Origin: Chloroflexi bacterium bin20
GTDB lineage: Bacteria > Chloroflexota > Anaerolineae > Aggregatilineales > Phototrophicaceae
Length of the DNA: 64,000 bases
Assembly (NCBI GenBank): GCA_002238485.1
Contig: MPMG01000008.1
Location: 1 to 64,000 of the forward strand
Reading direction: 5' to 3'
In this document: positions 41,882 to 50,742 of the stretch, one piece after another
Numbering within the stretch: the stretch's first letter is position 1
Layout: every line of letters starts with the position of its first letter
Made by a program: the position numbers and the translations under genes
Notes under the pieces: model-generated
Seen by the model: the letters and a program-made list of their open reading frames with translations, nothing else
The model's database searches: none
Told to the model about the DNA's origin: nothing

Positions 41882-44449
41882 ATGTTCGCCCTGCCTTCCC
41901 AGCTCTTTAGTCCCTTGCCTCTTGACGATGTCTACAACTGCGACCGCGCTGGGCTGGACCTGGCCCTGCGCCTGCACAATGACGATGTTTTTGGCAGCTG
42001 CGCCTTCCGTGGCATCCCGTTTGTCTTCGGCAGACAAGCTACAAGCAACGCGATATTGCTGGATGGCAACCGAATCAGCATTCCAGCTGGCGACCGACTG
42101 GCGAGCTATCTGGTATTCGCGCATATCGTGGAAGATCGGGCGCTGCGGTTGCCCGATGACCTGACAGATTTCTGCGGAACGCAGCACGCCGCGGGTGCAA
42201 CACCTGGCAACGATCTGGGTGATCTGGTGGCAGAATATCAGCTGCATTTTTCTGATGGCAGCTCAACATCGATTCCCATCCGTCGGCGCTTTGCCATTCA
42301 ACAGGCGCATATTGAATGGGGCGCCAGCGCGTTTGCCGCCTTGCCGCATCAGGACGACATCGTGGCGAGCACAGTCGCCGATGCGCTGCAACTGGGGCGC
42401 ATGCCCGAGACTGGCTATGGCCGCGGTGAAACACGACAAAATGCCGCGCGCGATGCCTTCCCCGAGCACATCTGGCTCTATGCGCTGCCCAACCCCCAGC
42501 CAGACAAACCTATCCGCGAAATCCGCTGCATCGCCAAAGACGAGCGCGCGCTGATCTATGGCATCAGCAGCACGCAAGTTTCGGCGCATCCGCTGCGATC
42601 CCGCGCGCGACAAAAGTTGGCCTTGTGGCTGCCCGCGGGCGTCAAGTTCAATGCGCTGGGCGAATTGGACGATGTCGATATTGATCTGGGCAGCGTGATC
42701 TCGGCGCGAGCTATGCAAGCCTACGACCGCGATGCCTGGTTTGGCGAGGCCACGAATGTGCAGCCGCAATCTGCCCCTGCCCGCGCATTCATTGAATTCG
42801 CAGCGCACCCCAACGCAAAGCTTTATCTGCGCGCAGCAAATGGCGACCTTCTAGCCCACGACCTGGCGCAACTGGAGCGCGAGGGAAGGATCGAAACGCT
42901 GGAATCGCGGCGTTTGCTGCGCGTCAGGGTGGTCGATTCACAAGGACGCGAGGTGGCGGCGCGCATCCACTTTCATGGCGAGTCGGGGGAATATCTGCCG
43001 CCGCGGGGCAATCATCGCCGCGTCAACGGCAACTGGTTCGAAGACAACTACGGCGAATTCGTCAATGGCGCGAATCAATATGCCTATATTCTGGGCAGTT
43101 GCGAGCTGGATGCGCCGCTGGGCGAAGTCTTTGTAGAGATCACGCGCGGCTATGAAATCAAGCCGATTCGGACGAGCTTCCGCGTTCGTCCCGAGACGGA
43201 CGAGATCACTTTTACGCTGGACAAGCTGCTGGATTGGGGCGAGCGCGGTTGGGTTTCTGCCGATACGCATGTGCACTTTCTCAGCCCGCAGACAGCCTGG
43301 CTGGAAGGCGCGGCCGAAGGCATCAATGTCGTCAATCTGCTGGCCAGTCAATGGGGCGAGATGTTCAGCAATGTCAGCGACTTCGACGGGCGCAGTACCT
43401 TTGGCGCAAAGGACTTCGGCGGCGATGGCGAATTCCTGGTGCGCGTCGGCACAGAAAACCGCATGCAAGTGCTGGGGCATATTTCGCTGCTGGGCTATTC
43501 GGGCGCGATGATCCATCCCTTGTGCAGCGGCGGACCATCGGAATCAGCCATCGGCGATGCGCTGGAAGTCAGCATGGCGCAGTGGGCACAGCGCTGCATC
43601 GACCAGAATGGTTTGGTTGTGCTGCCGCATGCGCCCAACCCCCAAGCCGAACGCGCCGCCGACATCGTGCTGGGATTGGTGCATGCCATCGAGATGATGA
43701 CGTTCAACCCATTCAACGCGCAGATAACGCCCTATGGGCTGCTGGATTGGTATCGTTATCTGAACCTGGGCTATCAGATTCCGGTGGTTGGCGGCTCGGA
43801 TAAGATGGGCGCAGACGCGCTGCTGGGCGGCATCCGCACGTACGCGCATTTGGGAGGACGCGAATTCACCTACGAAAACTGGATGGAGGCAGTCAAGGCC
43901 GGCAACACCTTTGTCACTGTTGGACCGCTGCTGGAGCTGGCTGTCGAGGGCTTGTCGCCGGGCAGCCGGCTCGACCTACCCGTCGGTGGTGGGACAGTAA
44001 ATCTGTCCTGGCGGGTCGAGTCGGCGGCGCTGCCGATCGACAAGGTCGAAGTGGTGGTGGGTGGCTTTTGCGCAGAAGAAACCAGCATAGGTGGCGAATT
44101 GAAGGCAGAGGGCAGCTGTGAGATCTCCATCAGCGAGTCGACCTGGGTTGCGCTGCGCGTGCGTGGCAGTCACGCCGGGCGTATCGGTGAAATCGCGGCG
44201 CACAGCAGCAGTGTTCAGGTGCGAGTGGCTGGCGCGCGACCGTTCAAACGCGCAGATGCCATGGCTGTGCTGGAGCAAATCGAAGGCGCTCTGGCTTACA
44301 TCGACACGTTGGCCACACGCAGCGAGGCACAGCAATACAAGCGGGTCCGCGCCTCAGTAGCGGCGGCGCACAACCGCCTGCACCAACTCATGCATCGACA
44401 GGGCATCTACCATCAGCATACGCCCTTGCACGAACATGGCGAGCGCTAG
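41882..44449 (+). CDS. CehA/McbA-type PHP-domain metallohydrolase
   Basis: An 855-residue protein. The first 450 residues are beta-rich and of unknown role. A PHP-type metal-dependent domain begins at Ala-Asp461-Thr-His463-Val-His465-Phe, and further His/Asp ligands appear in Pro-His-Ala-Pro-Asn and Gly-Gly-Ser-Asp-Lys-Met. The family includes carbaryl hydrolase, but most members are uncharacterised. A C-terminal Ig-like segment and a short helical tail follow. Convergent with the small leftward gene. Confidence 0.78.
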   Translation: MFALPSQLFSPLPLDDVYNCDRAGLDLALRLHNDDVFGSCAFRGIPFVFGRQATSNAILLDGNRISIPAGDRLASYLVFAHIVEDRALRLPDDLTDFCGTQHAAGATPGNDLGDLVAEYQLHFSDGSSTSIPIRRRFAIQQAHIEWGASAFAALPHQDDIVASTVADALQLGRMPETGYGRGETRQNAARDAFPEHIWLYALPNPQPDKPIREIRCIAKDERALIYGISSTQVSAHPLRSRARQKLALWLPAGVKFNALGELDDVDIDLGSVISARAMQAYDRDAWFGEATNVQPQSAPARAFIEFAAHPNAKLYLRAANGDLLAHDLAQLEREGRIETLESRRLLRVRVVDSQGREVAARIHFHGESGEYLPPRGNHRRVNGNWFEDNYGEFVNGANQYAYILGSCELDAPLGEVFVEITRGYEIKPIRTSFRVRPETDEITFTLDKLLDWGERGWVSADTHVHFLSPQTAWLEGAAEGINVVNLLASQWGEMFSNVSDFDGRSTFGAKDFGGDGEFLVRVGTENRMQVLGHISLLGYSGAMIHPLCSGGPSESAIGDALEVSMAQWAQRCIDQNGLVVLPHAPNPQAERAADIVLGLVHAIEMMTFNPFNAQITPYGLLDWYRYLNLGYQIPVVGGSDKMGADALLGGIRTYAHLGGREFTYENWMEAVKAGNTFVTVGPLLELAVEGLSPGSRLDLPVGGGTVNLSWRVESAALPIDKVEVVVGGFCAEETSIGGELKAEGSCEISISESTWVALRVRGSHAGRIGEIAAHSSSVQVRVAGARPFKRADAMAVLEQIEGALAYIDTLATRSEAQQYKRVRASVAAAHNRLHQLMHRQGIYHQHTPLHEHGER

Positions 44450-44458
44450 GTCGACCAG

Positions 44459-44740
44459 CTAGGCGTCCAGGGCTTCTATAATGACATTGACAAATTGAAA
44501 GTTCTGCTCGTTGCGCGCCTGGTCGTTGCCGGCGTGGCTGACCTCGACCAGCGTTACCGCGATGCCTTTGCCCTCGAGCAAGAATTTTGTGTGCCACTCG
44601 CCGGACTGTTGTACATTGCGGTAGTAAACTAGGCGCCCCCTGGGGTCCATGCGAGCCAACTTGCCCTTGGCGCGACCGAATTTCATGCCGCTTAGCTCGT
44701 CCAAAAGCGCTTGCCGCTGGGCTTGGCTGAATGTGGCCAT
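44459..44740 (-). CDS. Small conserved-looking protein of unknown function
   Basis: A 93-residue protein: N-terminal helix (Thr-Phe-Ser-Gln-Ala-Gln-Arg-Gln-Ala-Leu), a basic Phe-Gly-Arg-Ala-Lys-Gly-Lys-Leu stretch, then strands ending Val-Ile-Ile-Glu-Ala-Leu-Asp-Ala. AGGAAG precedes ATG 44740; the frame runs upstream to 44836, overlapping the xseA start. It is divergent from xseA. No named family is recognised. Confidence 0.6.
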   Translation of the reverse strand: MATFSQAQRQALLDELSGMKFGRAKGKLARMDPRGRLVYYRNVQQSGEWHTKFLLEGKGIAVTLVEVSHAGNDQARNEQNFQFVNVIIEALDA

Positions 44741-44830
44741 GCTGCTTCCTCGTTCGCGTAATTGGCACAAATCTGCGATAATTGTAGCTCTGCGAGGGGC
44801 TGGCTTCAAGCGGCGTTGTGTTGGAGCGTC

Positions 44831-46018
44831 ATGCAAACATACTCTGTAGGCGACATCACCGAATATATCAAAGACCTGTTTGATGCCGACCGCAATCTGG
44901 GCAGTGTCTGGGTGCAGGGCGAGGTATCACGGTTAACCCGGGCACGCTCTGGTCACTGGTATTTCACCATTAAGGACTCGCATGCCCAACTGAGCTGTGT
45001 GATGTTCCGCAGCGCTGCCAACCGCGTGTCCATTGATGTTTCGCCCGGTGCAGAGATCCTGGTGCACGGCAAGATCGGCGTGTATGTGGCGCGCGGCGAA
45101 TATCAGCTGGTCGCCGATATGATCGAGGCGGTTGGCGGCATCGGCGATTTGCATCGGCAGTACGAAGAGCTCAAGCGCAAATTGGCCGAAGAAGGCTTGT
45201 TTGACCAGGCGCGCAAGCGAGCCATCCCGACATTTCCAGCGCGCATCGGCGTAGTAACCTCGCCCACTGCCGCAGCCTGGCACGACATCCAGACTGTGCT
45301 CAGCCGGCGCATGCCACTGGTGGAGGTCATCCTCAGCCCGAGCCTGGTGCAAGGCACAGATGCGCCGGCGCAGATCGTCAGGGGGCTGCAGCGACTTTAT
45401 CGGATGGATGTGGATGTCATCCTGCTGGCGCGGGGTGGCGGCTCGCTGGAAGACCTGTGGTGTTTCAACGATGAGCTTGTGGCGAGGGCAGTGGCAGCCA
45501 GCCCGATCCCGGTCATCAGCGGCGTGGGCCACGAAATCGACTTCACCATTGTGGACTTCGTTGCCGACTTGCGTGCGCCGACGCCATCTGCCGCTGCCGA
45601 GCTGGCCACGCCCAACCGCGACGACCTGCTGCTGGATATCGACCGCCTGCGCATGCGCCTGACAGAACAGCTTGGCGATAGTCTCGACCTGCATTCACGC
45701 GAATTGGCAAATAAGAAAGAGTGGCTGCGCTGGTGGACACCATTGAAGCGCATTGAAGCTGACAGTCGGGTTCTTTTTGAATTGCGGGGGCGGCAGAATC
45801 GAGCTATTTCGACTTTTCTGACCCGTCTGCACGAGCGCCTGACCAGCCGTGAACGCGCTTTGAACACAGCCAATCCGGCGCAGATTCTGGGTCGCGGCTA
45901 CGCCTTGGTCATCGACGAGCGCGGCGACATCATCCGGCGGGCGGCGCAGGTCAGCGCGGGGCAGCGGCTGGATATCCAATTGGCAGAAGACAAAATCAAA
46001 GTCAAGGTGGACGAATGA
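44831..46018 (+). CDS. xseA: Exodeoxyribonuclease VII large subunit
   Basis: XseA, with XseB, degrades single-stranded DNA. The 395-residue protein has the N-terminal OB fold (Tyr-Ser-Val-Gly-Asp-Ile-Thr-Glu-Tyr ... Gly-Glu-Val-Ser), then the catalytic region with Ile-Gly-Val-Val-Thr-Ser-Pro-Thr-Ala-Ala, Ala-Arg-Gly-Gly-Gly-Ser-Leu-Glu-Asp-Leu and Gly-His-Glu-Ile-Asp-Phe-Thr. TTGGAG precedes the ATG. xseB overlaps its end. Confidence 0.95.
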   Translation: MQTYSVGDITEYIKDLFDADRNLGSVWVQGEVSRLTRARSGHWYFTIKDSHAQLSCVMFRSAANRVSIDVSPGAEILVHGKIGVYVARGEYQLVADMIEAVGGIGDLHRQYEELKRKLAEEGLFDQARKRAIPTFPARIGVVTSPTAAAWHDIQTVLSRRMPLVEVILSPSLVQGTDAPAQIVRGLQRLYRMDVDVILLARGGGSLEDLWCFNDELVARAVAASPIPVISGVGHEIDFTIVDFVADLRAPTPSAAAELATPNRDDLLLDIDRLRMRLTEQLGDSLDLHSRELANKKEWLRWWTPLKRIEADSRVLFELRGRQNRAISTFLTRLHERLTSRERALNTANPAQILGRGYALVIDERGDIIRRAAQVSAGQRLDIQLAEDKIKVKVDE

Positions 46019-46224
46019 CGGACGATATCAAGAAGCTCGACTACGAAGCAGCTTATCAACAGCTGGAAGACCTGGTGGCGCAACTGGAGAGCGGCGAAAA
46101 GTCGCTGGCGGAGTCGGTTGCGCTGTACGAGCGTGGCCAGCAGCTTTCCGCGCATTGCCAGAGCCTGCTGGAAGCCGCCCAGTTGAGCGTCCGACAAGTG
46201 GACGAAGCAGCTCTACACGACTAA
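46015..46224 (+). CDS. xseB: Exodeoxyribonuclease VII small subunit
   Basis: A 69-residue two-helix protein with the family pattern Tyr-Gln-Gln-Leu-Glu-Asp-Leu-Val-Ala-Gln-Leu-Glu-Ser-Gly and Leu-Tyr-Glu-Arg-Gly. Its start overlaps the xseA stop by 4 bases (ATGA), the usual arrangement. Confidence 0.93.
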   Translation: MTDDIKKLDYEAAYQQLEDLVAQLESGEKSLAESVALYERGQQLSAHCQSLLEAAQLSVRQVDEAALHD

Positions 46225-46236
46225 TTGGCGACTATC

Positions 46237-47475
46237 ATGTTTGATTTCAGCAAGCTGCCAGCGCCATCACAAAAAAATATGTCGGTTCGTGTGAAAACGG
46301 CTGCCGAGCGCGCCCTGCGTCAAGGGCACCCCTGGGTGTTTGCGGAGTCGATTGTCAAACAAAGTCATTTGGGCAGCGCCGGCGATTTGGCGGTGATCTA
46401 TGACCGCGACAAGAACAACTTCCTGGCAGTGGGATTATACGACCCGCTTTCGCCCATCCGCGTCAAGGTGCTGCAAGCCCGGCAGCCGCGCAAAATCAAC
46501 CGCCAGTTCTTCATTGACAAGCTGGCGGCAGCGCAAGAACAGCGCAATCCGCTCATCAGCCAGGGCACAACTGGCTATCGGCTGGTGTATGGCGAGAGTG
46601 ACGGCTTCCCCGCGCTGGTTATCGACTGCTATGGCGAGACGTTGGTCCTAAAGCTCTACTCGACCGCCTGGATCGTCCACTTGCAAGAATTGGTCGCGGC
46701 GCTGCAAGAGGCGCTGGAATTTGACTCGCTTGTGTTGCGCCTCAGCCGCGCCCTGCAATCGGACCGACTGAATGTGGCTTCGCTCTTTGGCCTGCGCGAT
46801 GGCCAGCAGCTGATCGGCGAAGCAAGCGGGTCGGTGCAGTTTGTCGAAAATGGTTTGCTCTTTGCAGCGGATGTGCAGCGCGGTCACAAGACGGGTTTTT
46901 TCTTCGACCAACGCGAAAATCGTCAGCGCGTGCGGGAACTGGCAGAGGGGCGGCGCGTCCTGGATGTCTTTTCGTACACGGGCGGATTCTCGGTTTATGC
47001 GCTGGCTGGCGGCGCGCGCTCGGTCACGGCTGTGGATGCCAGCCAACCGGCGCTGGACGACCTGCAGCGAAATGTGACGCTGAACGGCTTTGAACGAACG
47101 CGAGTTGATGTGCTGCAGGGGGATGCTTTTGCTGGTCTGCGGGGCTTGATTGAAGCGCGGCGCAAGTTTGGGCTGGTCGTGGTCGATCCGCCAGCCTTCG
47201 CCAATCGTCGCGCCAATTTGGGCAATGCCGTGCTGGCTTATCGGCGGCTGGTCGAGCTGGCGCTGCAAGTGCTTGCGGAAGACGGCATCCTGGTGATGTC
47301 ATCCTGCTCCAGCCGCATCGGTCCCGACCGGTTCCAGCAACTGGTTACGCGCGCGGCAACGGTGGCCGGGCACGACTTGGACGTCTTCGACAGCTCCACT
47401 CACGGGCTGGATCATCCCGTCGGCTTCCCCGAGGCCGCTTATCTGAAGGCGCTGTTCTGCCGGCTCAGCAGCTAA
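46237..47475 (+). CDS. RlmI-like 23S rRNA (cytosine) methyltransferase
   Basis: The 412-residue protein has an N-terminal PUA domain (Gly-His-Pro-Trp-Val-Phe), a connecting RlmI-type domain, and a SAM-dependent methyltransferase domain with Phe-Phe-Asp-Gln-Arg-Glu-Asn-Arg, Val-Leu-Asp-Val-Phe-Ser-Tyr-Thr-Gly-Gly-Phe and Val-Asp-Pro-Pro-Ala-Phe. The cysteine in Ser-Ser-Cys-Ser is the probable catalytic one. RlmI makes m5C1962 in 23S rRNA. ATG 46237 is assumed; TTG 46225 is also possible and no clear ribosome binding site is seen. Confidence 0.87.
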   Translation: MFDFSKLPAPSQKNMSVRVKTAAERALRQGHPWVFAESIVKQSHLGSAGDLAVIYDRDKNNFLAVGLYDPLSPIRVKVLQARQPRKINRQFFIDKLAAAQEQRNPLISQGTTGYRLVYGESDGFPALVIDCYGETLVLKLYSTAWIVHLQELVAALQEALEFDSLVLRLSRALQSDRLNVASLFGLRDGQQLIGEASGSVQFVENGLLFAADVQRGHKTGFFFDQRENRQRVRELAEGRRVLDVFSYTGGFSVYALAGGARSVTAVDASQPALDDLQRNVTLNGFERTRVDVLQGDAFAGLRGLIEARRKFGLVVVDPPAFANRRANLGNAVLAYRRLVELALQVLAEDGILVMSSCSSRIGPDRFQQLVTRAATVAGHDLDVFDSSTHGLDHPVGFPEAAYLKALFCRLSS

Positions 47476-47482
47476 CCGATGC

Positions 47483-48217
47483 CTACTGCGAGTCGCGGCG
47501 CATCAGGCTGAAGCTTTGTCCAGTGGGACCTGTGCGCGGCTGTGTCGCCAGAAAAAGCGCCAGCGGCAGTACATCGGCTGGTTGTTTGAACCACTCGAGG
47601 GTCAGCGGCGATTCGTCTGGTACTTCGTCCGCGGACAAGATATCGGTATTGACCAAGCCCGGTATCAATTCGTTGACGCAGATGCCGTGGGGGCGCAATT
47701 CGGCAGCCAGCGAGCGCACCAGCATCCAGGCGCCGGCTTTGGACACGCTGTAGGCGCTGCCAGAACCGCCTACGCGATGCCCCATGCCCGAGCCAATCAC
47801 GATGATATGACCGCCCTGGCGCTTGAGGTCGACGATGGCATATTTGCAGGTGTAATACACGCCCAGCAGATTGACGCGCAAGGTAGTTTCCCAGTCGCCG
47901 ATATCGCTGTATTCGACCGAATCGCGGGTGAAATTGCCGCCTGCATTGGCGATCACGATATCGACAGGTCCATAGTGAGCGCGGGTCTGGTCATAGAGGC
48001 TTTGCAGATCCGCGGCCTCGGTTACATCACAGCGAACGGCAACTGCTTCTCCGCCAGCAGCCTGGATCTGCATTACGGTATCTTCTAGCTGATCTTGACT
48101 GCGGGCTGCGCAGACGACACGAGCGCCCTGTGCCGCGAATCCGATCGCCAGCCCGCGCCCGATACCCCGACTCGCGCCGGTGATGACGGCGACTTTGCCC
48201 GCCAGCAACTCATTCAT
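47483..48217 (-). CDS. Short-chain dehydrogenase/reductase
   Basis: A 244-residue Rossmann-fold oxidoreductase. Cofactor loop Thr-Gly-Ala-Ser-Arg-Gly-Ile-Gly, Asn-Ala-Gly-Gly, and the catalytic Ser plus Tyr-Ser-Val-Ser-Lys are present. Arg after the second strand (Ala-Ala-Arg-Ser) favours NADP. The substrate cannot be predicted. Convergent with the RlmI-like gene, 7 bases apart. Confidence 0.88.
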   Translation of the reverse strand: MNELLAGKVAVITGASRGIGRGLAIGFAAQGARVVCAARSQDQLEDTVMQIQAAGGEAVAVRCDVTEAADLQSLYDQTRAHYGPVDIVIANAGGNFTRDSVEYSDIGDWETTLRVNLLGVYYTCKYAIVDLKRQGGHIIVIGSGMGHRVGGSGSAYSVSKAGAWMLVRSLAAELRPHGICVNELIPGLVNTDILSADEVPDESPLTLEWFKQPADVLPLALFLATQPRTGPTGQSFSLMRRDSQ

Positions 48218-48244
48218 TTGCAGAGTCCCTTCTCCAATTGCTCA

Positions 48245-49876
48245 TCATTCTTTGCGGCGTCGACTCAGATAGCCGATGACAGAACGCAACAGAGCGCGCG
48301 TCTCGCTGACATCCAGCCAAGCGCCGATGCCCAAGAAGACCAGCGCCCCCAGACCGCAGCCAACCAGCGCCATGAGGATGCCGTCCAGCGACAGCGCATG
48401 CGTCAGCACGAGTACTGTGAGAGCCATTGCCAGCGAAAGCAGCAGACTGCCCGCTGCGCTGCAAATGATTGCTCGGTCGTGTATGTCGGGGTTGCTGCCT
48501 TCTTCCGCCAGCCGCCGCCGCATCAACCACCACAACGCCAGCGCCTCGACCAAGGTAGTCAGCGCATTCGCCAGCGCCAAACCCGCAAACGCTCCACCCG
48601 CCAATTTCTCTGGATCGCCAATCAGCTGGACGAAGACCAGGCTGAGCGCGATATTGCTGAGCATGGCTGCAAGACCCGCCAGCACCGGTGTCCAGGTATC
48701 TTCCAGCGCGTAAAAAGCCCGCGAAAGCACTTCCAACAGCGCGAATCCAGCCAATCCCAGCGCGTAAAAGCTCAAGGCCCAAGCAACCGCCTGCGTGCTT
48801 TCCGCCGTCCATTCGCCACGCTGCAAGACGCTTACCAGTGGTTCGCCCAGCACGATCAACAGCGCCGCCGCCGGGAAGGACAAGAAGAGCACATTACGCA
48901 TAGCTTGCGAAAGACGGTCTTTGAATCCAGCGTAGTCGCCAGCCGCCCGCAGCGCCGCCAGCGATGGGAAGACCGCCGATGCCTGGCTCTGCCCGATCAT
49001 GCCCAGCACAAAGAAACACAGCATAAAAGCATAGCGCAGCGCCACAAAGCTGCCCTCGACCATGCTGTTTGACAGCACGATATTGACATAAAAGTTGATC
49101 TGCACCACCGCCAGCCCCAGCACGCGCGGTCCCATCAGGCGCAGCACATCCGCCACACCCGGCAGGCGCGCCGCAAAGGACAAGCGCAGCCGCGAGCGAA
49201 TCGTCAACAAGCCAGGCAGCTGAACCAGCAGATGCAGCGCAGCGCTGAGCACGGCGCCGATAGCCAAGCCCATCACATTCAGTTCGCCGACTTGACCCAC
49301 ATCGGGGTGTGCGGGCAGGTTGGGCGCAATCACCAGCGCGCCGAGGATGATGCCGATGTTGTTCATACTGATGGCCAGAGCGGGCAGCCAAAAAGCGTGA
49401 TGCGCCTGCAAAATCGCCATGACCAAGCCGCTGACGCTGAATATCGCCGGCGTCAGCATCATCAGGCGGATCATGTCGACCATCAATTGCTGCTGGTCTG
49501 CGGGGCGCTCTGCCCACAGCACCAGGCTGACCAACTGCGGCGCGAACAGAGCCACCAGAATGCTGAATATCGCTGCGGCGCTGGCTGACAATGTCAAAAC
49601 GGCGCTGGCCAGTCGCCAGGCAGATGCCTCGTCGGCTTCGCGGATGCGCGCATATACAGGGATGAACGACGAGCCCAGCGCCCCGCCTGCCACCAGCACA
49701 AAGACCGTCTCGGGCAGCTGCTGGGCTGCAGAGAAGACATCCAGCGCGGCGCCAGTGCCGAATTGCGAGCCGACCACGCCGATGCGCAGCAAACCAAGCG
49801 CGCCACTGGTAAAGAAGCCCACCAGCACGATCAATGCCTTGTGCGCGATTTGGCGGTTGTCTAGCGCTTTGCTCAT
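48245..49876 (-). CDS. murJ: Lipid II flippase MurJ (MviN family)
   Basis: A 543-residue protein with about 14 membrane helices. The N-terminal Gly-Ala-Leu-Gly-Leu-Leu-Arg and Ala-Leu-Gly-Ser-Ser-Phe-Ile-Pro-Val-Tyr stretches are typical of MviN/MurJ, which flips the peptidoglycan precursor across the membrane. ATG 49876 follows AAAGG; a GTG at 49924 is in frame but lies in the promoter region of rplI. Divergent from rplI. Confidence 0.9.
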   Translation of the reverse strand: MSKALDNRQIAHKALIVLVGFFTSGALGLLRIGVVGSQFGTGAALDVFSAAQQLPETVFVLVAGGALGSSFIPVYARIREADEASAWRLASAVLTLSASAAAIFSILVALFAPQLVSLVLWAERPADQQQLMVDMIRLMMLTPAIFSVSGLVMAILQAHHAFWLPALAISMNNIGIILGALVIAPNLPAHPDVGQVGELNVMGLAIGAVLSAALHLLVQLPGLLTIRSRLRLSFAARLPGVADVLRLMGPRVLGLAVVQINFYVNIVLSNSMVEGSFVALRYAFMLCFFVLGMIGQSQASAVFPSLAALRAAGDYAGFKDRLSQAMRNVLFLSFPAAALLIVLGEPLVSVLQRGEWTAESTQAVAWALSFYALGLAGFALLEVLSRAFYALEDTWTPVLAGLAAMLSNIALSLVFVQLIGDPEKLAGGAFAGLALANALTTLVEALALWWLMRRRLAEEGSNPDIHDRAIICSAAGSLLLSLAMALTVLVLTHALSLDGILMALVGCGLGALVFLGIGAWLDVSETRALLRSVIGYLSRRRKE

Positions 49877-49924
49877 GCGCGCCTTTCGCAAAGGGTCGGT
49901 GGAGTCGCGGCGCAGGATTGCCAC

Positions 49925-49952
49925 TTGGCATTACAGCCACATTCCCTATAAT
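49925..49952 (+). promoter_or_regulatory. Promoter of rplI
   Basis: TTGGCA (49925-49930), 16-base spacer, perfect TATAAT (49947-49952). The rplI start is 63 bases beyond. Located in the gap divergent from murJ. Confidence 0.7.
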
Positions 49953-50015
49953 ATACGCCTTTAGTCAGAACAAAATGCGCCGCTGTTGGCAGTTGCAAGG
50001 GACGAGGATCGAGAT

Positions 50016-50630
50016 ATGCAAGTGATTTTGCTGCAAGACCTATACAAGCACGGGGTCGCGGGCGAGGTGGTGAAAGTTGCCGATGGTTTCGCGCGCAATT
50101 ATCTGATCCCGCGCAAGATGGCGATCCAGGCCACGCCCTCTGCCATGCGCCGGACAGAAGCCGTACGCAAAAATGTCGAGGCGCGGCGAGCGCAGTACAA
50201 CGATATGCTCAACGACCTGGCGCGTCAGATTGATGGCGTAGAGCTGATTTTTGGGCGGCGCGCGGCATCCACGGGCAAACTCTTCGGCTCGGTTACCACG
50301 CAAGAGATCGCCGACGAGTTGGACCGCGTTACCAGCGTGGACATCAACCGGCGGCGCATCAGCCAGCAAGCCCTGCGCGAAGTCGGCACGCACGAAGTGC
50401 CCGTACGGCTGGGCAACGAACTTTCGCCCACGCTGATTATCTCTATCGTGCCCGAGGACGAACTGCCAGAGTTTATGACAGCGCGCGAACGGGGCTTCAA
50501 GGTCACCGCGGAAGAGATCATGATCGATGGATTCCGTTATCCCGACCCGCCAGAAGAGCCAAGCGAAGCCGCCGACGAAGCGCCGATGCCAAACGCAGAA
50601 GAACTGGTCGTTGAAGCGGTCGCTGGATAG
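50016..50630 (+). CDS. rplI: Ribosomal protein bL9, with extended C-terminus
   Basis: bL9 binds 23S rRNA in the large subunit. The N-terminal domain starts Met-Gln-Val-Ile-Leu-Leu-Gln-Asp, with Asp-Gly-Phe-Ala-Arg-Asn-Tyr-Leu-Ile-Pro typical of the family. A long helix leads to a C-terminal domain with Leu-Phe-Gly-Ser-Val-Thr. At 204 residues it is about 50 longer than usual; the extra tail is Pro/Glu/Ala-rich. The start at 50016 is set by the conserved N-terminus. Confidence 0.94.
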   Translation: MQVILLQDLYKHGVAGEVVKVADGFARNYLIPRKMAIQATPSAMRRTEAVRKNVEARRAQYNDMLNDLARQIDGVELIFGRRAASTGKLFGSVTTQEIADELDRVTSVDINRRRISQQALREVGTHEVPVRLGNELSPTLIISIVPEDELPEFMTARERGFKVTAEEIMIDGFRYPDPPEEPSEAADEAPMPNAEELVVEAVAG

Positions 50631-50742
50631 TCGACAGTCCCCCAGATGACCGCGCATTCCGCCGCGGGCTTTCACACAGCCAGCCCAAATTGTCGCCGCC
50701 TGCGTCGAGCAGACGGGGCTGTCTGATGGGAGCGTGCCGCTG

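Noticed and set aside
44388..44768. Alternative frame overlapping the small leftward gene
   Set aside because: Low-complexity Arg/Gly/Ala translation; the 44459-44740 frame has a ribosome binding site and a normal composition.
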